Shown piece by piece: positions 1 through 4,690 of a stretch of DNA of 6,801 nt. The position numbers and the translations under genes are program-made. This stretch comes from Candidatus Zhuqueibacterota bacterium 4572_119 (GTDB lineage: Bacteria > Zhuqueibacterota > Zhuqueibacteria > Thermofontimicrobiales > Thermofontimicrobiaceae). Positions within the stretch are counted from its first letter, which is position 1; each line of letters opens with the position of its first letter. The notes beneath the pieces are model-generated. The model had not been told where the DNA came from, did not search any database, and was given only the letters and a program-made list of their open reading frames with translations. The DNA is taken from NCBI GenBank assembly GCA_002084535.1, contig NBLI01000244.1, positions 1 to 6,801 of the forward strand, written 5' to 3'.

Positions 1-164
1 ATTGTATTAGTTTTGAGTATCAATAATGAGTCCATTCTAAAACCAGGTATTTTAAGATTTTTCATAATTTATGGTGCTATAACTTCAATATAAACAGTTT
101 TTATTTTGATTGAAAAATACCTAATTTTTATTTTTTTAGAGTTGACTCAATAATAAAGGGAAAA

Positions 165-857
165 ATGATGAACATTGATCTCATTATAGCCAGATTGAAA
201 TCTTTGTCAAATCCAGAAGCAATCAAAGGCATGGCAAAATTTGGCATAACTCCAGAGCATACCTTTGGAGTAAGCATACCTGAGTTGAGAAACCTTGCCA
301 GGGAGATTGGTAAAAACCATGAACTCGCGCTGCGCCTATGGGAAAAAGACATCCGGGAAACCCGTATTTTAGCCAGTATGATCGAGGACGTTAGCCAGTT
401 TACAGAGCAACAGATGGATGAATGGGTGCTTGATTTTGACTACTGGGAAATTTGCGACCAATGTTGTATGAACCTGTTTGAAAAAACTGAGTTCGCTTAT
501 CAGAAAGCAACAGAATACGCGGAACAAAAAAAAGAGTTTGTCAAAAGAGCCGGTTTCGTGCTTATGGCAAGACTGGCAGTCAGCGATAAAGAAGCGGATG
601 ATGAAAAGTTTGACTTATTTTTCCCTTTAATTAAATCCAAAGCCGATGATGATCGAAACATGGTAAAGAAAGGCGTAAACTGGGCGTTGCGGCAAATAGG
701 TAAGCGTAACCAAACATTAAATTCAAAGGCTATTATTATCGCCAGGGAATTATTGGCAATGGATAGCAAGGATGCCAAATGGATTGGTAAAGATGCTTTG
801 CGGGAGCTGTCCAGTGAAAAAATTCAAATCAGATTAAAAGCAAAAACTAATCAATAA
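165..857 (+). CDS. AlkD-like DNA alkylation repair protein (HEAT-repeat DNA glycosylase family)
   Basis: This 230-residue protein matches the DNA alkylation repair (AlkC/AlkD, PF08713) family in length and pattern. Family members are all-helical HEAT-like repeat glycosylases that excise cationic alkylated bases such as N3-methyladenine and N7-methylguanine in the cytoplasm. In the sequence, W94 and D98 lie in DYWEICDQ with the W-x3-D spacing of AlkD's W109/D113 pair. R128 in VKRAGF and W173 in VNWALRQIGK look like the counterparts of AlkD R148 and W187. That alignment is by eye. The ATG at 165 is followed at once by a second ATG at 168. The AAAGGG at 155-160 is 4 bases from the first and 7 from the second, so translation may really begin at 168. 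The 164 bases upstream are AT-rich, with no promoter I would defend. The gene converges on the minus-strand gene ending at 898, with only 40 bases between them. The family call is firm; the substrate is inferred. Confidence 0.9.
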   Translation: MMNIDLIIARLKSLSNPEAIKGMAKFGITPEHTFGVSIPELRNLAREIGKNHELALRLWEKDIRETRILASMIEDVSQFTEQQMDEWVLDFDYWEICDQCCMNLFEKTEFAYQKATEYAEQKKEFVKRAGFVLMARLAVSDKEADDEKFDLFFPLIKSKADDDRNMVKKGVNWALRQIGKRNQTLNSKAIIIARELLAMDSKDAKWIGKDALRELSSEKIQIRLKAKTNQ

Positions 858-897
858 ATCCCTGATGTTTTTACTTGCACCAGAATAATTCAGGTAT

Positions 898-1485
898 TTA
901 AAGTATTTCGAAGTGTTCCACCCAAACAAGCTCACAAGCTCCATTGCCCCAATCAGTTCTGGTCATGGAGCTACCCCAGTTTTTCCCGTTTTTCCCGCGA
1001 ATTTTTACCAAATAGCCCCTAATTTTGATATGATGCCCCCTCCTTATCTTTTTCATTTTTTTACGAATTTGCTCATTCGCCGGTATGATGTGCATATTGG
1101 CGCTGTGTGAAATAATTTCCTTTCTGGGAATGGGCATAGTCTTGGAAGACCAATAATATTTCATTCCCCGTTGATAGATTTTAAATTCTTTTAAAATTGA
1201 TTCGTCTGACATTTTTCCCCAACCCAAAGCCAGGTCCACAGGAACAATCTTTCGATAGCGGTTAAACCGATGCCAATTTTTACTGAGTACCCGCGCCTCG
1301 ACAGAAAATTTTGCCAACGGTGTTACCCAAAAATTATTATGTAAAAATGACTTTTGGTTTTGAAGATTTACCTGTTGAGGAACCTGAGCAGCGATAATTC
1401 CTGGCCCATGACTAATTTTTTTCTCCGGGATCAGAAGGTAAATAAAAATTAAAATCAAAACTCCCGGCAAAATATTTTTCCACAT
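898..1485 (-). CDS. Conserved uncharacterised protein with N-terminal membrane anchor
   Basis: This is a 195-residue protein of unknown function. Residues 5-19 form one hydrophobic segment followed by EKK, which suits a signal anchor with the rest outside the cytoplasmic membrane. After a linker of about 35 residues, the body carries motifs that look strongly constrained: VDLALGWGKMSD (83-94), YYW (110-112), SHSANMHIIPA (127-136 region), GHHIKIRGYLV (150-160) and SSMTRTDWGNGACELVWVE (172-190). From memory, this motif order matches a family of hypothetical proteins widespread in Proteobacteria and other phyla; I know no assigned function. The GHHIKIRGYLV strand followed by a WGSS turn could belong to a small beta-barrel such as an OB fold, but that is a guess. 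The ATG at 1485 is supported by AGGAG at 1493-1497, seven bases upstream. The gene is divergent from the solenoid gene at 1799 and convergent with the alkylation repair gene. No operon partner is seen. Confidence 0.8.
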   Translation of the reverse strand: MWKNILPGVLILIFIYLLIPEKKISHGPGIIAAQVPQQVNLQNQKSFLHNNFWVTPLAKFSVEARVLSKNWHRFNRYRKIVPVDLALGWGKMSDESILKEFKIYQRGMKYYWSSKTMPIPRKEIISHSANMHIIPANEQIRKKMKKIRRGHHIKIRGYLVKIRGKNGKNWGSSMTRTDWGNGACELVWVEHFEIL

Positions 1486-1798
1486 AATTCGTCTCCTGAA
1501 TTTTGATCGTTTGGTTCAAAAATCATTCCATCATTCAGCCTTTTCGATTAAACTGGTTTTTACTGATCTAAAGTGTCGAAATTATTTTTTCCTCACTGAC
1601 TTTAGTTATTTTATTACTGAAACTTAAAAGTAAAATTTTCGATATTAAATGAAGACATGAATTTACTAAATATTTTTATAACCACCACACTGACTTTAGT
1701 TATTTTATTACTGAAACTTAAAAGTAAAATTTTCGATATTAAATGAAGACATGAATTTACTAAATATTTTTATAACCACCAAAATCCCGGAGGACAAA
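1486..1798. other. Divergent intergenic region
   Basis: This 313-base spacer separates two divergent genes and should hold both promoters. It is very AT-rich. Its right 60% is occupied by the exact 94-bp tandem duplication described separately. The unduplicated part (1486-1593) holds the Shine-Dalgarno of the leftward gene (1493-1497) and nothing else I can name. I found no convincing -35/-10 pair, nor a Bacteroidota-type TTTG/TAnnTTTG promoter, in either direction. Confidence 0.6.
1594..1781. repeat. Perfect 94-bp tandem duplication (two copies)
   Basis: The first copy is 1594-1687 and the second is 1688-1781. I compared them base by base and found no mismatch. The copies abut directly, and the match stops at both outer borders. 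Each copy begins CACTGACTTTAG and ends TATAACCACCA. The second copy ends six bases before the Shine-Dalgarno CGGAGGA of the solenoid gene at 1799, so the repeat covers its probable promoter or leader. Perfect identity suggests a recent duplication by slippage or unequal exchange, or an assembly artefact. Confidence 0.95.
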
Positions 1799-2593
1799 AT
1801 GAAACAAAAAAATTTCATCATTCTTTTAGTATTTATTTGTCTTTTCTCCGTTTCAGGATATAGTCAGTATTCCAGGTCTATTCACAAAACTTTTGATTTA
1901 AAATCAGACGGTCTTGTCTTTATTGACACTTACAAAGGCAGCATTATAATAAAAACCTGGAATAAAGACAAAGTTGATGTACAGGCTAAAATTGAGGCTG
2001 ACGACAGGGATGAGCATTCAGAAAAAAAAGTAAAATACACTGAAATCAATTTTGACTTTTCCCGAAGTTCTTTGAAAATTAAATCAGACTACAGAAAAAT
2101 CAAAAACAAGTCTTCTTCATTTTTTAAATTATTTTCCGGGGACACCGGTTCTTTGCCTCTTGTTCATTACACCATAAAAATGCCCCGCACAGCTGATTTG
2201 AAAATTAAAGACTATAAATCCGAAACTGAAATTTCTAATCTTCATTCTTCAATCGACCTGGAAACTTATAAAGGTTCAGTTGAAATTAGAAGTTTCACTG
2301 GTGATATTGCCCTGGAAACATATAAAGGTGAAGCAACAATCAGGTTTGATAAAATGACCGATCATTCAACTTTCGATACCTACAAAGGTGACATTGAAAT
2401 CACGCTGCCACACAAAACCGGATTTGACATTGATCTGGACTTTGGTAGAAAGGTTAGCTTTCGCAGCGATTTTGAAATTCCGTATCAACCACGCGGAAAA
2501 AAAGATTACCACTACCGGGATGAAGTAAACGGTGGCGGAAACACATTAAAGATAGAAAGCTATAAGGGAGACATCAGGATTTATGCAAAGTAA
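1799..2593 (+). CDS. Exported DUF4097-like / putative adhesin beta-solenoid protein with TYKG motifs
   Basis: This 264-residue protein has a clear signal peptide: KQK at the N-terminus, a hydrophobic core at 7-18, and likely cleavage after SGYSQ near residue 23. There is no lipobox, so it is probably periplasmic or surface-exposed rather than a lipoprotein. The body resembles the DUF4097 / 'putative adhesin' family of right-handed beta-solenoids. It has repeating beta-strands punctuated by TYKG or SYKG turns at 44-47, 156-159, 174-177, 194-197 and 254-257, a degenerate DYKS at 138-141, and FTGDI at 166-170. Between residues 139 and 195 the tyrosines recur every 18-20 residues. A polar, lysine- and serine-rich insert occupies about 65-115. 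An in-frame ATG exists at 1751, but ATG 1799 is preferred because CGGAGGA (1788-1794 region) sits just upstream and it gives an intact signal peptide. Function is unknown. In other bacteria such genes often sit beside anti-sigma or envelope-stress genes, but none is present here. Confidence 0.82.
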   Translation: MKQKNFIILLVFICLFSVSGYSQYSRSIHKTFDLKSDGLVFIDTYKGSIIIKTWNKDKVDVQAKIEADDRDEHSEKKVKYTEINFDFSRSSLKIKSDYRKIKNKSSSFFKLFSGDTGSLPLVHYTIKMPRTADLKIKDYKSETEISNLHSSIDLETYKGSVEIRSFTGDIALETYKGEATIRFDKMTDHSTFDTYKGDIEITLPHKTGFDIDLDFGRKVSFRSDFEIPYQPRGKKDYHYRDEVNGGGNTLKIESYKGDIRIYAK

Positions 2594-2654
2594 TCGGGTA
2601 CGAATCGGCCCCTGTAAAATTAGATGAGGAAGTTGAATCCAAAGGAAAATTTAA

Positions 2655-2714
2655 GGAGTGTTGGAGTAATGAAAGATAGAGATATTTTTTTTCGACTCAT
2701 TACTCCAATACTTC
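2655..2714. terminator. Long hairpin between convergent genes, possible bidirectional terminator
   Basis: A perfect 12-base inverted repeat pairs 2661-2672 (TTGGAGTAATGA) with 2697-2708. It extends outward by six more pairs (2655-2660 with 2709-2714) if two G-U wobbles are allowed. The 24-base loop contains a run of eight T at 2685-2692. The hairpin lies in the 144-base gap between the stop of the solenoid gene and the stop of endonuclease III, where a shared terminator is expected. However, the T-run is in the loop and not after the stem, so this is not a canonical intrinsic terminator. The arms are built from GGAGTAAT-like octamers (see findings). Confidence 0.45.
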
Positions 2715-2737
2715 AACATTCCATCCCCCTAAACTTA

Positions 2738-3418
2738 TTACTCCGAATTTATATCATCTTTTTTCCGAAGATAAAACTCGCACACTCCGCTGACCGGACA
2801 AATTTCACATTTCGGCTTTCGGGCAAAACAAATCGTTCTTCCCAATTTCAGAAAATTCATGTGCAAAGAATATGACTTTCCTTTGGGAACTAACGGACGC
2901 ATTACCCAAAAGGTTTTTTCAGCAGTGGCTTTTTCAGGTAAAAAACCCAGCCGCCGGCAAATGCGATGAACATGAGTGTCCACCGGAAAAATATCGATGC
3001 CGCAGGAAAACATCATCACCACACTGATGGTTTTTACACCAACTCCTTTCAATTGAGTAAATTTTTCAATAATGGCATCAGTGTCCATGTCGCATAAACT
3101 GTCCAGATTTAAGCTACCATATTCATCCTTTATCCATTTAAGAATCGCCTTAATCCGCTCACTTTTTTGATTTGCCAAACCACCGGGCCGAATGGCATCC
3201 GCGATGATATTCACATCACCATTCATCACTTCTTCCCAATTAGGATATTTTTCCCGCAATCGCCGATAAGCGTGATCCCTGTTTTTATCGTTGGTGCTTT
3301 GAGAAAGTACGGTCAGAATCAACGCGCTCAACGGATCCATTACATTGTCCCGTGGAGGAATTCCAAACTTTTCCTCTAAAAGCTCGGTAACCTGTACAGC
3401 CTTCTGTTTTGCTTCCAA
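2738..3418 (-). CDS. nth: Endonuclease III (HhH-GPD DNA glycosylase/AP lyase with 4Fe-4S cluster)
   Basis: The 226-residue protein is a complete member of the endonuclease III family. This family removes oxidised pyrimidines from DNA and cleaves the resulting abasic site. The helix-hairpin-helix is LKGVGVKT (123-130) and contains the catalytic Schiff-base lysine K129. The catalytic aspartate is D147 in PVDTHVHR. The C-terminal iron-sulphur motif is exact: C197-x6-C204-x2-C207-x5-C213. The N-terminal LSQSTND (38-44) replaces the LSAQATD of Escherichia coli Nth, a variant I associate with a clade found in many non-proteobacterial phyla. The start codon is TTG at 3418. It is supported by AAAAGGA at 3426-3432 with a seven-base spacer, and a stop lies in frame shortly upstream with no ATG in between. 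ylxQ lies 153 bases upstream on the same strand, so nth may be transcribed separately. The gene is convergent with the solenoid gene. Confidence 0.95.
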   Translation of the reverse strand: MEAKQKAVQVTELLEEKFGIPPRDNVMDPLSALILTVLSQSTNDKNRDHAYRRLREKYPNWEEVMNGDVNIIADAIRPGGLANQKSERIKAILKWIKDEYGSLNLDSLCDMDTDAIIEKFTQLKGVGVKTISVVMMFSCGIDIFPVDTHVHRICRRLGFLPEKATAEKTFWVMRPLVPKGKSYSLHMNFLKLGRTICFARKPKCEICPVSGVCEFYLRKKDDINSE

Positions 3419-3436
3419 ATAAGAATCCTTTTCCGA

Positions 3437-3450
3437 ATTATACTATTATA
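3437..3450 (-). promoter_or_regulatory. Candidate -10 elements upstream of nth
   Basis: Read on the minus strand, two TATAAT hexamers (3450-3445 and 3442-3437) lie 19-27 bases before the TTG start of nth. No recognisable TTGACA-like -35 lies at the right spacing from either one, so this is a weak call in AT-rich DNA. It is consistent with nth having its own promoter in the 153-base gap after ylxQ. Confidence 0.25.
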
Positions 3451-3490
3451 TTTTTTGCAGCTATCATATCATGATTAATTCAAATTAAAC

Positions 3491-3551
3491 CACGCCCTGA
3501 TCCGACTAATCCGCGCAAAACGCCCGCCATCTTTTTGGTGGACCATCCGTG
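3491..3551. repeat. Intergenic stretch with reiterated CGGAT and a CCGCC/GGTGG mini-hairpin
   Basis: The gap between ylxQ and nth is less AT-rich here than its flanks. ATCCG occurs at 3500-3504, 3509-3513 and 3545-3549 (CGGAT on the minus strand). A small hairpin pairs CCGCC (3524-3528) with GGTGG (3537-3541) across an eight-base loop ending in TTTTT. Nearly the same stem and loop recur at 4231-4247. I see no open reading frame of note. The stretch may be a small dispersed repeat or a terminator-like structure for ylxQ. Confidence 0.4.
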
Positions 3552-3571
3552 TGCTATAAAGTTTTTTGATA

Positions 3572-3874
3572 CTAAAGAAGCCACTTTTTAATTCCGGCTG
3601 CCAAATTTTTATCAGAGATCCCCACAACAGACACGACCTCTCTGCCACACAATTTCCCAAGCCCATCTTTATCACTAAAAATATAGACCGGGACACTATT
3701 CCTTCGGCAGTCAAATTCAATTTCTTTTTTCAATTTTTCAGAAGCGTCCATTGCTAAAATTACCAGGGCTGCACGCTTTCTCTTTATTAGCACACTGACT
3801 GCCATTTTCCCAACTTCGAGCATCCTGCCTTTTTGAGCCATCCCCAGCAATGATTTTACCTTTTCAATGTTCAC
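3572..3874 (-). CDS. ylxQ: YlxQ-like ribosomal protein L7Ae/L30e-family protein
   Basis: The 100-residue protein has the compact L7Ae/L30e/Gadd45 fold pattern. An N-terminal helix reads LLGMAQKGRMLEVG (9-22), and the central strand with conserved turn is ALVILAMDAS (36-45). VPVYIF (61-66) and VVSVVGISDKNLAAGI (80-95) follow. Family members are small RNA-binding proteins that recognise kink-turn-like RNA. Bacterial YlxQ is encoded in the nusA-infB operon, and its exact role is unsettled. The start is GTG at 3874, backed by AGGTG at 3882-3886 with a seven-base spacer. The first 11 bases overlap the end of ylxR, so the two are almost certainly translationally coupled. Downstream, infB would be expected but is absent: the next gene is nth after 153 bases. 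The family call is firm. Confidence 0.88.
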   Translation of the reverse strand: MNIEKVKSLLGMAQKGRMLEVGKMAVSVLIKRKRAALVILAMDASEKLKKEIEFDCRRNSVPVYIFSDKDGLGKLCGREVVSVVGISDKNLAAGIKKWLL

Positions 3875-4133
3875 TTTTTTTCACCTGGTTGATTAGTTCT
3901 CTATAAATAGAATTTTCTATTTTGCAACGAAGGGATTTTTCCAACCCCATATTCATTTCAGCCAGACTCGCGCATTCAGCATTATAACAAAGATAAGCTC
4001 CCCTGCCAGGTTTTGTTTGCTTCAAATCGATTTGCGGTTGAGCGGTTTTGGTTTTCGCTATTCTCAACATTTCTTTTTTATGGTTTTCTTTTCCGCATCC
4101 AACGCATTTTCTGTACCAGTTTGGCAGCGCCAT
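3864..4133 (-). CDS. ylxR: YlxR family (DUF448) nucleic-acid-binding protein
   Basis: This 89-residue protein belongs to the YlxR/DUF448 family, small basic proteins encoded beside nusA. They are thought to bind RNA, and in Bacillus YlxR has been linked to transcriptional control. The family signature is visible: YRKCVGCGKENHKKEMLRI (7-25) followed by PGRGAYLC (42-49). Cysteines C10, C13, C49 and C54 form a CxxC plus Cx4C set that could bind a metal, although not all family members have them. I chose ATG 4133 because AGGTGAGGTG at 4137-4146 gives a Shine-Dalgarno and this start puts RKCVGCG at the usual distance from the N-terminus. An in-frame TTG at 4175 would add 14 residues but has no ribosome binding site I can see. 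The gene overlaps ylxQ by 11 bases. nusA is not upstream, which is unusual. Confidence 0.9.
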   Translation of the reverse strand: MALPNWYRKCVGCGKENHKKEMLRIAKTKTAQPQIDLKQTKPGRGAYLCYNAECASLAEMNMGLEKSLRCKIENSIYRELINQVKKSEH

Positions 4134-4184
4134 TTTCACCTCACCTGTATCTGCATTTTTTATCGTAGCTATCAAGAAACTTGA

Positions 4185-4201
4185 AACAGCTTTTAGCTGT
4201 T
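4185..4201. repeat. Compact hairpin (7-bp stem, TTT loop) ahead of ylxR
   Basis: AACAGCT at 4185-4191 pairs perfectly with AGCTGTT at 4195-4201 around a three-base TTT loop. It lies 52 bases upstream of the ylxR ATG at 4133. It could be part of the leader RNA, an operator-like dyad, or chance. There is no T-tract in the direction of ylxR transcription, so it is not an obvious terminator or attenuator. Confidence 0.35.
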
Positions 4202-4221
4202 AGCCTAAAATACAATTTGTC

Positions 4222-4257
4222 ATTCCAGTTCCGCCGCTTTTTGGTGGATACTGGAAT
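4222..4257. repeat. REP-like intergenic palindrome
   Basis: ATTCCAGT (4222-4229) pairs with ACTGGAAT (4250-4257). After a single bulged base (4249), the inner arm TCCGCC (4230-4235) pairs with GGTGGA (4243-4248) with one G-U pair, leaving a seven-base loop GCTTTTT. That makes 14 pairs in 36 bases. The flanking pattern TGTCATTCC...GGAATCTG resembles the short dispersed palindromes (REP/MITE-like) found between genes in many bacterial genomes. Only one full copy is present here, but its inner hairpin recurs at 3524-3541. Confidence 0.5.
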
Positions 4258-4501
4258 CTGCTTATTCAAAAAATAAGTTTCTCAAAGAAAAATATCTTTT
4301 TTATTTTATAAAATCAAGGCTTAATAACTTTTTTACAATAAAAAACTCACTGCATCGAATTATTGTAATTTGACTCATGTCTTTTTCTTCGTGTTTAGTA
4401 GATGCTTTAGGACTTTGTGGCGGAATTGAAACCTTAATTTTACAAAACAACCAAGACCGCATAAAATTATTTGCTTTTTAATACCGAAACCCAAACAAGT
4501 C

Positions 4502-4690
4502 TCATCTTAAATAAATCAGTTTAATTGAGTTGGAATAGCTTGTTTTTTGAGAATGAGTCAAATTCTTTTCTCTCAACCGCGAAAAATAAATCCCTGAGCT
4601 GCATAAATTTTTCCGACTATCCCTTCCGTCCCATTGGAAAATGTACTCCCCGGATTGCTTGATACCGATTTCCCGATTTAAAATGTGCAA
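4502..4690 (-). pseudogene. Out-of-frame remainder of the T9SS-type C-terminal sorting domain
   Basis: This 62-codon stretch is not an independent gene. Its translation, including SGEYIFQWDGRDSRKN and SSGIYFSRL, is the standard second half of a FlgD-like/type A sorting domain. That half normally follows the NPFN...TRITY motif, which is encoded just upstream in the neighbouring frame. The two frames overlap at about 4690-4617 and must have been joined originally. Moving from the main frame to this one needs a shift equivalent to one extra base or two missing bases. The spacing between the ITYF strand and SGEY also looks a few residues short of the family norm, so a deletion of about 14 bases would explain both. 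The stop codon is at 4502-4504. It could be a real mutation or a sequencing/assembly error. Confidence 0.75.

Larger units (their letters stand above)
4134..4501. other. 368-base non-coding region upstream of ylxR
   Basis: No credible gene lies here. From right to left on the minus strand it holds the end of the secreted-protein transcript, a degenerate octamer stretch (4387-4420), a 9-bp AT-rich inverted repeat (4333-4341 with 4360-4368, loop 18), and a small stem at 4261-4277. A strong palindrome follows at 4222-4257, then a 7-bp stem with a 3-base loop at 4185-4201, and finally the ylxR ribosome binding site. The ylxR promoter must lie here or further upstream, but I cannot point to a clear one. 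Overall composition is very AT-rich. Confidence 0.55.

Noticed and set aside
861..894. Possible terminator between the convergent genes (CCTGA at 861-865, TCAGG at 890-894)
   Set aside because: It has only five pairs around a 24-base loop and no proper T-tract after the stem, too weak to annotate.
1594..1781. CRISPR or insertion-sequence interpretation of the repeat
   Set aside because: Two directly abutting 94-bp copies have no spacer, no terminal inverted repeats and no nearby cas or transposase gene. A simple tandem duplication explains it.
1751..1798. Upstream start for the solenoid protein at ATG 1751
   Set aside because: It lacks a Shine-Dalgarno and would put 16 mostly non-matching residues, ending KIPEDK, ahead of a well-formed signal peptide. 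ATG 1799 has CGGAGGA immediately upstream.
2624..2875. Plus-strand open frame of 83 codons after the solenoid gene
   Set aside because: It overlaps the end of nth in antisense, runs through the hairpin, has no family resemblance and is a shadow of the real minus-strand gene.
3475..3720. Minus-strand open frame of 81 codons spanning the ylxQ-nth gap
   Set aside because: It overlaps ylxQ in another frame, lacks recognisable motifs, and its spacer portion is repeat-like DNA. It is not the missing infB.
4377..4481. Plus-strand 34-codon open frame in the gap before ylxR
   Set aside because: There is no ribosome binding site, it crosses the octamer-like repeat, and its composition looks random.
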